From: Tateyamaria sp.
Lineage (GTDB): Bacteria > Pseudomonadota > Alphaproteobacteria > Rhodobacterales > Rhodobacteraceae
NCBI GenBank assembly: GCA_018668195.1
Contig: JABITU010000100.1
Coordinates: forward strand, 1 to 15,532
Direction: 5' to 3'
DNA length: 15,532 nucleotides
The notes beneath the pieces were generated by a model. That model was not told the DNA's origin, did not search any database, and was given only the letters and a program-made list of their open reading frames with translations. Made by a program: the position numbers and the translations under genes. Of this stretch, positions 1 through 7,048 are shown piece after piece. Numbering within the stretch: position 1 is the first letter of the stretch; every line of letters starts with the position of its first letter.

Positions 1-978
1 CCCAACCTGCCCGCCGATGATGTGCCCGACGGCGCGGACGAGGACGACAATGTCGAACAACACCGCTTTGGCAGCCCCCGCAGCTTTGACTTTGCGCCGG
101 TGGAACATTACCAGATCGGATCTGTCACGGCGGCGATGGATTTTGAAACGGCCGCCAAGGTTTCGGGCAGCCGCTTTGTGATGCTGAGGGGCGCTGTCGC
201 GCGCATCCACCGCGCGCTGGCGCAGTTCATGATCGACACCCATGTGGATCAAAACGGCCTGACGGAAGTAAATTCGCCCGTGCTGGTGCGCGATGCGGCG
301 ATGTATGGCACCGACAAGCTGCCCAAATTTGGCGAAGACAGTTACCAGACCCACGAAGGGATGTGGCTGGTGCCGACCTCTGAGGTGCCGCTGACATATT
401 CGGTGGCGGGCGATGTTTTGGAGGCGCATGCGTTGCCCATCCGGATGACGGCGCACACGCTGTGTTTCCGATCTGAGGCCGGATCGGCCGGGCGCGACAC
501 ATCCGGCATGCTGCGCCAACACCAGTTCGAAAAGGTCGAGATGGTTTCGGTCACGCATCCCGACGACAGCGACGCGGAACAAAAGCGGATGCTGCGCTGT
601 GCCGAAGCGATTCTGGAAGCACTTGAAATCCCTTACAGAACGGTCATTCTTTGCACCGGGGACATGGGGTTTGGCGCGCGGCGGACCTTTGACATCGAGG
701 CGTGGTTGCCCGGTCAGGACGCCTATCGCGAGATCAGCTCTGTTTCGACAACCGGCGATTTTCAGGCGCGCCGCATGAACGCACGATTCAAGCCCGCCGA
801 TGGTGGAAAACCGCAGTTTGTGCACACGCTCAACGGCTCGGGCGTGGCTGTGGGGCGCTGTTTGATTGCGGTTCTGGAAAATGGCCAGCAGGCGGATGGG
901 TCCGTCACGTTGCCCGCAGTGCTTGCGCCCTATCTGGGCGGCAAATGCACTCTGACGGCGCACGGCACGCTGGCCTAA
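1..978 (+). CDS. serS: Seryl-tRNA synthetase, 5'-truncated by window edge
   Basis: Class II aminoacyl-tRNA synthetase that charges tRNA-Ser (and tRNA-Sec where present) with serine in the cytoplasm. The frame is open from base 1, so about 325 codons of an expected roughly 430 are present. The N-terminal coiled-coil tRNA-binding arm is largely missing. Visible landmarks are a motif 2 segment reading [20 protein letters not shown] followed by FEKVEM near positions 466-540, the [18 protein letters not shown] segment near 730-780, and motif 3 ([10 protein letters not shown]) near 829-858. The gene ends in TAA at 976-978. One small oddity is that the segment usually written EISSCS-C/N-x-DFQARR lacks cysteines here ([12 protein letters not shown]). 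Family identity is very secure. The true start is outside the window. Confidence 0.97.
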   Translation, partial: PNLPADDVPDGADEDDNVEQHRFGSPRSFDFAPVEHYQIGSVTAAMDFETAAKVSGSRFVMLRGAVARIHRALAQFMIDTHVDQNGLTEVNSPVLVRDAAMYGTDKLPKFGEDSYQTHEGMWLVPTSEVPLTYSVAGDVLEAHALPIRMTAHTLCFRSEAGSAGRDTSGMLRQHQFEKVEMVSVTHPDDSDAEQKRMLRCAEAILEALEIPYRTVILCTGDMGFGARRTFDIEAWLPGQDAYREISSVSTTGDFQARRMNARFKPADGGKPQFVHTLNGSGVAVGRCLIAVLENGQQADGSVTLPAVLAPYLGGKCTLTAHGTLA

Positions 979-982
979 GCTT

Positions 983-1006
983 GAGGCCTTCGGTTCGCCT
1001 TTTCTT
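983..1006 (+). terminator. Possible weak Rho-independent terminator after serS
   Basis: Just after the serS stop, GAGGC (983-987) can pair with GCCTT-type bases at 997-1001 (one G-U pair) across a 9-nt loop. A T-rich tail TTTTCTT (1000-1006) follows. The stem is only 4-5 bp, so this is a weak candidate. Its support is the combination of position, GC stem and T-run. Confidence 0.35.
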
Positions 1007-1126
1007 GCAACAGGTGGAACATGGCGGCGAGAAAGGGACGGGCCGGGAAGCCTGCGGAAATATGCGCCTGTCACAGGGCCCAGCAATCGGGTAGGCTAAG
1101 GTCATCCCTGTAAATCGGTGAAAACT

Positions 1127-1816
1127 ATGCCCGTTATTGTTCTGCTCCTTGCTCTTGCCTTTGCGGCCTCGCCCCTTTGGGTTCCGGGTTTTGGCGGATT
1201 TGATCCGGACAAATTTCCGTTCCCACAGACCAATCCGCCGGTCCAACCCGCGGGCTATGCGTTTTCGATCTGGGGCGTGATTTATCTGTGGCTGATCATC
1301 GGCTGTGGCTTTGGCGCTTGGCGGCGTGCAAAGGACGCCGCCTGGGCACCGATGCGCATGCCGTTGGCCTTGTCGCTCGGATTTGGGGCAATATGGCTGC
1401 CGGTTGCGGTGCTGAGCCCCATCTGGGCGACCCTGCTAATCTGGGTGATGTTGATCACCGCCCTCTGGGCATTGTGGCTCAGCCCGCGCACGGATGCTTG
1501 GGCCGCGGCATTGCCGGTGGCGCTCTATGCGGGATGGCTGAGCGCTGCGAGCTTTGTCGCTCTGGGGCTGATGCTGGGTGGATATGGATGGACCAGCGAC
1601 ACAACGGCCGCATGGCTTATGATCGCGCTGGCCATAGTTCTGGCGTTTGGCGTACAATGGCGGCTGGCGCGTGCACCCACTTATGCAATCGCGGTGATAT
1701 GGGCCTTGGTTGCTGTGGCAGTCCGCGATGGATTTGATCCCACGGGTATCAGCGCACTCGCCTTATGCGGAGCAGTAATAATGTTTTGGCCCACGTTACG
1801 GTCGATTATGGCATAG
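1127..1816 (+). CDS. Trp-rich polytopic membrane protein, TspO/MBR-like
   Basis: Predicted integral inner-membrane protein of 229 aa (232 aa if the upstream in-frame GTG at 1118 is used). I prefer ATG at 1127 because GGTG (1117-1120) lies about 6 nt upstream and can act as a Shine-Dalgarno element; the GTG at 1118 has no good ribosome site. It is almost entirely hydrophobic, with about seven to eight potential membrane segments and many tryptophans. The segment QPAGYAFSIWGVIYLWL near the N-terminus resembles the conserved core of TspO-related 'tryptophan-rich sensory protein' annotations (PAGYxFSIWGxIYL). Classical TspO proteins are about 160 aa with five helices and bind porphyrins or cholesterol. 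This longer form belongs to a poorly characterised branch, so ligand and role are unknown. It stands alone between serS and the convergent der cluster. Confidence 0.72.
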   Translation: MPVIVLLLALAFAASPLWVPGFGGFDPDKFPFPQTNPPVQPAGYAFSIWGVIYLWLIIGCGFGAWRRAKDAAWAPMRMPLALSLGFGAIWLPVAVLSPIWATLLIWVMLITALWALWLSPRTDAWAAALPVALYAGWLSAASFVALGLMLGGYGWTSDTTAAWLMIALAIVLAFGVQWRLARAPTYAIAVIWALVAVAVRDGFDPTGISALALCGAVIMFWPTLRSIMA

Positions 1817-1853
1817 CCAACAGACCAAAACACAAAACGACAAGCTGTACAAA

Positions 1854-1889
1854 AAAACGACCCGTTACCCAACGTTTAGCCCATAACGG
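1854..1889 (-). terminator. Candidate terminator downstream of der
   Basis: In the 80-nt gap between the convergent TspO-like gene and der, CCGTTA (1862-1867) pairs perfectly with TAACGG (1884-1889) around a 16-nt loop. Read on the minus strand, the hairpin is followed after about 4 nt by a run of seven T (complement of the A-run at 1851-1857). That suits the end of the der transcript. The stem is short and the T-run is slightly displaced, so confidence is modest. Confidence 0.4.
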
Positions 1890-1896
1890 AAAAAAC

Positions 1897-3354
1897 TTAG
1901 CTCCGCCGTCCCTCTGTGTGTTTTCTCAGCTTGGAGGGTCCAGCCTTTTTTCTTCCTTTGTACGGATTGGCATCGTTCTGCCCGCGCATGAACAAACGGA
2001 TCGGCGTGCCGGGCATGTCGAAATCAAGCCGCAACCCATTCACCAGATAGCGATTATAGCTTTCAGGCACTTTATCGGGGTGCGAACACATCACCACAAA
2101 CCCCGGCGGGCGGGTCTTGGCCTGAGTCATGTACCGCAGCTTGATCCGCTTGCCTTGAGGCGCGGGGGGCGGATGAGCCTCGAGCATGCCTGTCAACCAA
2201 CGGTTCAGTTGCGCAGTCGTGACGCGTCGGTTCCACACATCATAAGCGCGCAAAATCGCATCATGCAAACGATCCAACCCACGCCCCGTCTTTGCCGACA
2301 CAGTGATCAGGGGCGCGCCTCGCAGCTGCGGCAGCAACCGTTCAAAGCTTTCTTTAAGATCGCGCAACTTATCTTGTTTATCGTCCTCAATGTCCCATTT
2401 GTTTACGGCGACGACAACCGCGCGCCCCTCGCGTTCCGCCAGATCAGCAATCCGCAAGTCCTGTTGCTCAAATGGGATCGCGGCATCGAGTAGCACCACC
2501 ACAACCTCGGCAAATTTCACGGCGCGCAAGCCATCAGAAACGCTAAGTTTTTCAAGCTTTTCCTGGACCTTGGCCCGCTTGCGCATGCCCGCAGTGTCAA
2601 AGATTCGCATCGGCGTGTCATTCCACTGCGTCCGCAACGAAATCGCGTCTCGGGTGATCCCAGCCTCTGGCCCAGTTAGCAACCGGTCCTCGCCAACGAT
2701 CTGGTTAATCAGAGTCGACTTACCTGCATTCGGACGCCCTACAACAGCCACCTGTAAGGGTTTGGCGTCGGTCGGGACCGGCACGAAATCGAGGTCATCC
2801 ACGCTCTCGTCAACGCTCACGTCGACATCTGGCGCATCTTCTTCTGCCTTCTCAGCATGCAAATCCGCCAGAGGCTGCAATTGTGCATACAGATCCGTCA
2901 GCCCCTCGCCATGCTCAGCTGACAGCCTAATCGGCTCGCCCAGGCCAAGTGAATAGGCCTCAATCATGCCCGCATCCGCTGCAGCGCCCTCGGCCTTGTT
3001 GGCAGCCAGCAGCACATGGTCGGCGCGTTTGCGCAAAATCTCTGCAAAAATCTGGTCTGTGGGTGTCACGCCTGCCCGCGCATCAATCATGAACAGACAC
3101 ACATCCGCCATATCCACCGCGCGCTCGGTCAAACGCCGCATTCGCCCTTGCAGGCTATCATCGGTGGCATCCTCAAGTCCGGCCGTGTCAATGACAGTGA
3201 ACCGAAGGTCTGCCAGCCGTGCGGCACCTTCACGCAAGTCCCGTGTCACGCCCGGCTGGTCATCGACCAGCGCAAGACGTTTGCCAACAAGGCGGTTAAA
3301 TAGCGTCGACTTGCCCACATTGGGCCGTCCGACAATGGCAAGGGTCATGGACAT
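1897..3354 (-). CDS. der: Ribosome biogenesis GTPase Der (EngA)
   Basis: Essential double-GTPase that acts in 50S ribosomal subunit maturation. The 485-aa protein has the diagnostic layout: G domain 1 with GRPNVGKS (residues 9-16), DTAG (56-59) and NKAE (119-122); an acidic linker around 165-195 (many D/E); G domain 2 with GRPNAGKS (206-213), DTAG (253-256) and NKWD (318-321); and a C-terminal KH-like domain (about 370-470) ending in a basic [20 protein letters not shown] tail. Length matches the family (about 440-490). The start is ATG at 3354, with a second in-frame ATG two codons later; neither has a strong Shine-Dalgarno sequence. It lies 80 nt downstream of bamB on the same strand, as in the E. 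coli yfgM-bamB-der order, and is probably co-transcribed with possible input from an internal promoter. Confidence 0.98.
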   Translation of the reverse strand: MSMTLAIVGRPNVGKSTLFNRLVGKRLALVDDQPGVTRDLREGAARLADLRFTVIDTAGLEDATDDSLQGRMRRLTERAVDMADVCLFMIDARAGVTPTDQIFAEILRKRADHVLLAANKAEGAAADAGMIEAYSLGLGEPIRLSAEHGEGLTDLYAQLQPLADLHAEKAEEDAPDVDVSVDESVDDLDFVPVPTDAKPLQVAVVGRPNAGKSTLINQIVGEDRLLTGPEAGITRDAISLRTQWNDTPMRIFDTAGMRKRAKVQEKLEKLSVSDGLRAVKFAEVVVVLLDAAIPFEQQDLRIADLAEREGRAVVVAVNKWDIEDDKQDKLRDLKESFERLLPQLRGAPLITVSAKTGRGLDRLHDAILRAYDVWNRRVTTAQLNRWLTGMLEAHPPPAPQGKRIKLRYMTQAKTRPPGFVVMCSHPDKVPESYNRYLVNGLRLDFDMPGTPIRLFMRGQNDANPYKGRKKAGPSKLRKHTEGRRS

Positions 3355-3393
3355 TGTGAATACCAGTGATCAGGTCAGACGCGGCACATAGAC

Positions 3394-3421
3394 CATATAT
3401 TGCCGAACGGAAAGGTCACAA
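3394..3421 (-). promoter_or_regulatory. Possible internal promoter for der
   Basis: In the bamB-der gap the minus strand carries TTGTGA (complement of 3416-3421), a 16-nt spacer, and TATATG (complement of 3394-3399). This is a plausible sigma70-type -35/-10 pair and would give a leader of about 30 nt before the der ATG. It is a pattern match only. Confidence 0.3.
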
Positions 3422-3434
3422 CTTCAGAGCAAGC

Positions 3435-4811
3435 TTATCGATAGGCTAGCAACTGACCCTTGCGCGATACGACATATAGGGTTTGCCCCGCGACGACGGG
3501 TGCCGTAGATGCACCACCCGGTATTTCGAATGTCCCAACCAAGCCTCCAGTTACCGGGTCAAAGCTGCGCAGAAAACCGTCAGACGAAGCAATCAAAACC
3601 CGTGCCCCTGCTAAGATCGGTCCGTGATGAGCGAACACTTCAGCCCTTTTGGTCGGACGGTCACGTACGAAGTTAGGCAAAGATTTACCCCAGATCCGTG
3701 TGCCATCTTCGGAACTCAATCGCAGCAATTCATTACGGTCACTGACCAGAAAAACGCTGCCCGCGACCGGCAGAATATTGTCGATTGATCCCTCGCTTAC
3801 TGTCCAAACACGACGCCCACTGCTTGCATCAACCGCAATCGTGCTCCCTGACTGATTACCTGCGAAAATTACACCATTTGCTTCAATCGGCTGACCAGTG
3901 ACGTCTCCGATCTTGGACAGGGCGCGGCCTTTACGTTCACCCAGAACGGACGCATCCCAGCGACGCAGACCACCACGGCGGAAAACAGCCTGCAACTCGC
4001 CAGAGCCAAAGGCAAATACGGCGAACTTATCCGCCACGATCGGCGCAGGTGCACCCAATACATTCGAACCGCTTTCGGCAACTTTAACCTGCCATTGCAC
4101 GCGCCCGTCAAACTTGTTTATCGCCCAACCTGATGCATCGCCCGCAACCACGTAAAGCATGTCCTCGTAGATTGTAGGCTGACCGGAGGTTGATGCATTA
4201 AGGTTTTGGGTCCAAATTATTGCTCCGGTCGCAGCCTCAAGCGCAGTGACCGCGCCAAGCCCGGTTGAGACATAGAGAACGTCGCCATCTGCTGCCAAAC
4301 CGCCCCCGGTTGAATCGTTTTCATCGGCACCATCCGACAAAACGGATCGCTGCCAGATCAGGTCACCTGACGTGGATACCGCCGACACTTGAGTTGTGGC
4401 ATCCAATGTAAAAACGCGACCGCCCGACACAACCGGATCTGCTACAATCCGATGCTTACGGCTGTCACCCTGCCCGATGCTGATGCTCCAGACGGGGGCG
4501 AGGTCAGCGGCAAGCTTTGGGTGAACGGCGCGGAAAACCTGCGTGCCAATGTTTTGCGGGGCATCTGTGTTGCTGACCTGAGTAGGCAGTCTAATATCGC
4601 GCGGTCCATCCTCGACCGATCTTGTTTGTTCGACACCCTCATTCGTCGCAGCTGTTGACAGAACCGACGTGATCGCCTCGCGTTTGCCAGGCAGGATAAT
4701 CTCACGCTCTTGGCAGGCCGCGAGAACCAGAACACCCAGAACCATTGCGCCGAGCGTCGCGGAACGCGGCCACACATGTCGCGCTACAGTTCGCATGATA
4801 GTCTCAGCCAT
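3435..4811 (-). CDS. bamB: Outer-membrane assembly lipoprotein BamB-like (PQQ-type beta-propeller)
   Basis: Predicted lipoprotein component of the BAM complex that inserts beta-barrel proteins into the outer membrane. I place the start at ATG 4811 (458 aa). AAGGG lies about 7 nt upstream, and the start falls 10 nt after the stop of the upstream gene; the frame stays open 23 codons further but that stretch overlaps the upstream gene. Residues about 18-33 form a signal peptide with a lipobox ending LVLAAC (Cys33 to be lipidated). From about residue 100 onward there are repeated blades of the PQQ/BamB propeller type (for example VSGGRVFTLDATTQVSAVST, DVLYVSTGLGAVTALEAATG, ANGVIFAGNQSGSTIAVDAS, GQTLYVVSRKGQLLAYR), each with the characteristic G-x-x-x-A-x-D/E-x-x-T/S-G pattern. 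Context between a YfgM-like protein and Der supports BamB over a generic quinoprotein dehydrogenase, because no catalytic PQQ-enzyme features are seen. Confidence 0.9.
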   Translation of the reverse strand: MAETIMRTVARHVWPRSATLGAMVLGVLVLAACQEREIILPGKREAITSVLSTAATNEGVEQTRSVEDGPRDIRLPTQVSNTDAPQNIGTQVFRAVHPKLAADLAPVWSISIGQGDSRKHRIVADPVVSGGRVFTLDATTQVSAVSTSGDLIWQRSVLSDGADENDSTGGGLAADGDVLYVSTGLGAVTALEAATGAIIWTQNLNASTSGQPTIYEDMLYVVAGDASGWAINKFDGRVQWQVKVAESGSNVLGAPAPIVADKFAVFAFGSGELQAVFRRGGLRRWDASVLGERKGRALSKIGDVTGQPIEANGVIFAGNQSGSTIAVDASSGRRVWTVSEGSIDNILPVAGSVFLVSDRNELLRLSSEDGTRIWGKSLPNFVRDRPTKRAEVFAHHGPILAGARVLIASSDGFLRSFDPVTGGLVGTFEIPGGASTAPVVAGQTLYVVSRKGQLLAYR

Positions 4812-4821
4812 GTTATCGCCC

Positions 4822-5502
4822 TTATTCCGTTGGCGTTTCCGCCATGTTGTCCAAAGCCGCGGATCCACCAAGAGCCACAATTGCCTGTAGGGCGCGGCGT
4901 TGCAAGCCCGGGGTCGATTCGGCGTCTTCGATAATCATGCGAAATCTCTCAATGGCGGCATTTGAATTGTTGGCTTGGATATCAAGCAAGGCCAGTTGTT
5001 CTTCTGCAAAAACGCGCAATGATACGCCCGGCACGGCTAGCGCCTCAAAGCCAGCGCGACGCGTCTCCACGTCGAGGGTGTCAGATTGAACAATCAACGA
5101 CTTGAAACTCGCCACCTGACGATAAATCAACGGCAAATCAGCGGTGTCAGCAACGCTGGCAATGATATCCGCAGCCTGTGCACCATTTCCAGCTTCAGCC
5201 TGTATTCCTGCCGTCAAGAACGCGCGGATCGCTTTACCCTCTGGCGATTCAGCCTCTATCGCACCAAGAGCGGTTGCGCGCTCTGCATCATCATTTTCAG
5301 CCAGCGCTGCCAGCATAGCATCACCCAGCGCCTGCGCCTTAGCCTCAGCCTGAGCGCGGCGGTACTCATTAAAACCAGCGCCCGCAACGATCAGCACGAT
5401 CAACAGCGCTGCAATCCAACCATAACGACGCAAATAGCCATAAAGTCGGTCGCGGCGCACCTCTTCGGTGACTTCTTCGATAAAGCTTTCGGTATTGCTC
5501 AC
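4822..5502 (-). CDS. YfgM-like single-pass membrane protein (tetratricopeptide-like)
   Basis: Predicted inner-membrane protein of 226 aa with a short cytoplasmic N-terminus (TESFIEEVTEEVRRDRLYGY), one transmembrane helix (about residues 27-44, GWIAALLIVLIVAGAGF) and a periplasmic alpha-helical domain typical of TPR-like YfgM proteins. In E. coli YfgM is an ancillary partner of SecYEG and periplasmic chaperones and is encoded directly before bamB, as here. The start is GTG at 5502: AAGGAG (complement of 5510-5515) lies 7 nt upstream, and the protein then begins VSNTESF, which fits the family. The frame remains open to 5595, but that extension runs through the predicted promoter, so I reject it. 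The gene ends 10 nt before bamB, implying one transcript. Confidence 0.85.
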   Translation of the reverse strand: MSNTESFIEEVTEEVRRDRLYGYLRRYGWIAALLIVLIVAGAGFNEYRRAQAEAKAQALGDAMLAALAENDDAERATALGAIEAESPEGKAIRAFLTAGIQAEAGNGAQAADIIASVADTADLPLIYRQVASFKSLIVQSDTLDVETRRAGFEALAVPGVSLRVFAEEQLALLDIQANNSNAAIERFRMIIEDAESTPGLQRRALQAIVALGGSAALDNMAETPTE

Positions 5503-5568
5503 ACCCGCGCTCCTTGTTCGTGCTTTGTCAAGCGATTGCATTATCACAACGCCAACTATTGCGCTTCT

Positions 5569-5596
5569 CTTATAGTGCCCTTGCAGCCAAGCCAAG
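5569..5596 (-). promoter_or_regulatory. Predicted promoter of the yfgM-like/bamB/der cluster
   Basis: On the minus strand CTTGGC (complement of 5591-5596) and TATAAG (complement of 5569-5574) are separated by 16 nt, a good sigma70-type pair with the alphaproteobacterial CTTG-start -35. Transcription would begin near 5562, giving a leader of about 60 nt before GTG 5502. This also excludes the longer upstream ATG as the start. Confidence 0.5.
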
Positions 5597-5639
5597 AGCG
5601 CCTGAAAGCTTCACAAACTGCGGCATTTCGGACGCATTG

Positions 5640-5666
5640 CAGATTAATGTCAAAAAAAGTAATCTG
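5640..5666. repeat. 7-bp inverted repeat, candidate operator of RND operon
   Basis: CAGATTA (5640-5646) and TAATCTG (5660-5666) are perfect inverted arms separated by 13 nt containing an A-rich stretch. The right arm overlaps the proposed -35 element of the RND operon promoter, which is a common arrangement for a repressor or LysR-type site. No regulator gene is adjacent, so the binding protein is unknown. Confidence 0.4.
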
Positions 5667-5692
5667 AACTGGTTAGTTTAGACGAATAATTT
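5664..5692 (+). promoter_or_regulatory. Predicted promoter of the RND efflux operon
   Basis: CTGAAC (5664-5669) and TAATTT (5687-5692) with a 17-nt spacer form a plausible sigma70-type promoter upstream of the adaptor gene. Predicted transcription start is near 5699, leaving a leader of about 54 nt that contains a 12-bp palindrome. This is a pattern match only. Confidence 0.35.
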
Positions 5693-5719
5693 CCTACATG
5701 ACATCTTAATCGAGGCGCA

Positions 5720-5731
5720 TTGAGCGCTCAA
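5720..5731. repeat. 12-bp perfect palindrome TTGAGCGCTCAA in RND operon leader
   Basis: TTGAGCGCTCAA is identical to its own reverse complement and lies 21 nt before the adaptor ATG, downstream of the predicted -10. It could be a dimeric repressor site or a small leader hairpin. Nothing in the sequence identifies the binding factor. Confidence 0.4.
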
Positions 5732-5752
5732 AACCAATAAGGACTTTCGCGC

Positions 5753-7048
5753 ATGCGCATTCTTTCGTTCATATTAGCAGTCATGGTGGCCGTTGCACTG
5801 TACCTGTGGATCATCGAACGCGAACGCACAATCGCCTACGTAACCAAGGTGATGGCTGGCAACGAGACGTCCGAACCACTGCAGACCGACGAAGAGATTG
5901 AAGTCGTTGAGGAAACCCCGAACACAAACGCATTGATCAAAGTTGTGGCGCACCATTCAGTGGCGCGCGAAATTGACAGCGCAGTCATCCTGCGTGGCCA
6001 GACAGAGGCCGCACGCCAAGTCGATGTCCGGGCCGAAACGACGTCCACCGTAGTCTCTCCTCCGCTTCGAAAAGGCGCGTTTATCGACAAGGGTCAACTG
6101 CTTTGCCGACTCGATCTTGGTATCCGCGCATCCTCTTTGGCAGAGGCGCGCGCGCGCGCGGCCGAAGCTGTCGCACGCAAAACAGAAGCAAAAAGCCGCA
6201 TTCCAGAAAGCGAAGCGCGCGTAGCCGAAGCCATGGCACGGCTTGCCGAAGCGCAAGTAAACCAAAATGCAGCCAGCCGTTTGAGCGAGGGTGGATTTGC
6301 GTCTGAAACACGTGTCAAAAGCGCTGAAGCTGCATTTGCGGCGGCTGAAGCCTCGGTGGAAGCCGCCCGTTCCGGTGTCATCGCAGCCAAATCGGGAATG
6401 GAATCAGCCGACGCCGCGATACAAGCTGCAACGGCTGCGGTTGCTTCTGCAGAAAAGGAAATAGAGAGGCTGGATATTCACGCACCGTTTGCAGGGATAC
6501 TAGAAAGCGACACCGCAGAGCTGGGCAGCCTGCTGCAACCTGGGTCGCTTTGTGCTACCGTTATCCAACTTGATCCGATCAAGCTCGTCGCCTTTGTGCC
6601 TGAAACACAGGTCAACCGCGTTGCCGTAGGCGCAGTTGCGAACGCCCGGCTGGCCGCAGGCGGTGAAGCATTGACAGGCTTAGTCAAGTTCCTGAGCCGC
6701 TCAGCTGACCCAACAACGCGCACCTTCCGCGTCGAAATCGAAGTTCCAAACCCGGATCTGAATATTCGGGACGGCCAGACCGCCGAAATCACGGTCGTCG
6801 CTCCGGGTGCACGTGCGCATTTATTGCCTGGGTCAGCGCTGACCCTGAACGAGGCGGGCAAGCTGGGCTTGCGCACGGTGTCGGACGATGGCGTCGTGGC
6901 TTTTTTGCCAACTTCTGTTCTGCGTGATACAGCTCAGGGCATGTGGCTGACCGGTTTGCCGGACGAAATTGACGTGATTGTTATCGGTCAGGAATTTGTC
7001 ACCCAAGGGGTCAAAGTCGACCCCACCTTTGAGGAGCAAACCCAATGA
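5753..7048 (+). CDS. RND efflux periplasmic adaptor (membrane fusion protein, HlyD/AcrA type)
   Basis: Adaptor subunit that links an inner-membrane RND pump to an outer-membrane channel across the periplasm. The 431-aa protein starts with an N-terminal membrane anchor or signal (about residues 4-20), then an acidic linker. A beta-barrel/lipoyl half-motif follows (near residues 62-122, with VDVRAETTSTVVSPPLRKGA and DKGQLLCRLD), then a long alpha-helical hairpin rich in Ala/Glu (about 122-240). The second lipoyl half is LDIHAPFAGILESDTAELGS, followed by barrel domains and a C-terminal membrane-proximal domain. TAAGGA lies about 9 nt before ATG 5753. The stop overlaps the permease start by ATGA (7045-7048), indicating translational coupling. 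The substrate cannot be deduced. The helical-hairpin DNA contains an alternating GC run at 6146-6160. Confidence 0.93.
   Translation: MRILSFILAVMVAVALYLWIIERERTIAYVTKVMAGNETSEPLQTDEEIEVVEETPNTNALIKVVAHHSVAREIDSAVILRGQTEAARQVDVRAETTSTVVSPPLRKGAFIDKGQLLCRLDLGIRASSLAEARARAAEAVARKTEAKSRIPESEARVAEAMARLAEAQVNQNAASRLSEGGFASETRVKSAEAAFAAAEASVEAARSGVIAAKSGMESADAAIQAATAAVASAEKEIERLDIHAPFAGILESDTAELGSLLQPGSLCATVIQLDPIKLVAFVPETQVNRVAVGAVANARLAAGGEALTGLVKFLSRSADPTTRTFRVEIEVPNPDLNIRDGQTAEITVVAPGARAHLLPGSALTLNEAGKLGLRTVSDDGVVAFLPTSVLRDTAQGMWLTGLPDEIDVIVIGQEFVTQGVKVDPTFEEQTQ
6146..6160. repeat. Alternating GC dinucleotide run within adaptor gene
   Basis: Fifteen consecutive alternating G/C bases sit within the codons for the EARARAA part of the adaptor coiled coil. 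The run is in frame and probably only reflects Ala/Arg codon use, but such tracts can adopt Z-DNA and are prone to slippage. Confidence 0.6.

Noticed and set aside
1021..1113. Small 30-codon open frame between serS and the TspO-like gene, with AGGTGG just before its ATG
   Set aside because: The spacing from AGGTGG to the ATG is only 3 nt, the peptide has no recognisable features, and nothing suggests translation. It is likely chance.
1765..2493. Plus-strand open frame of 242 codons overlapping the TspO-like 3' end and der
   Set aside because: Most of it is antisense to the strongly conserved Der C-terminal half, and the product has no recognisable domain.
4812..4880. N-terminal extension of BamB to 4880
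   Set aside because: It overlaps the end of the upstream gene and would place the lipoprotein signal too far from the N-terminus. The ATG at 4811 has AAGGG and a correct signal peptide.
5503..5595. N-terminal extension of the YfgM-like protein to an ATG at 5595
   Set aside because: It would cross the predicted -10/-35 region and lacks a ribosome site. The GTG at 5502 has a well-placed AAGGAG and gives the expected N-terminus.
6146..6160. Alternating GC run considered as a phase-variation tract
   Set aside because: It is in frame within an Ala/Arg-rich coiled coil and is only 15 nt long. A dinucleotide slip would destroy an efflux adaptor with no evident switch logic, so codon bias is the simpler explanation.
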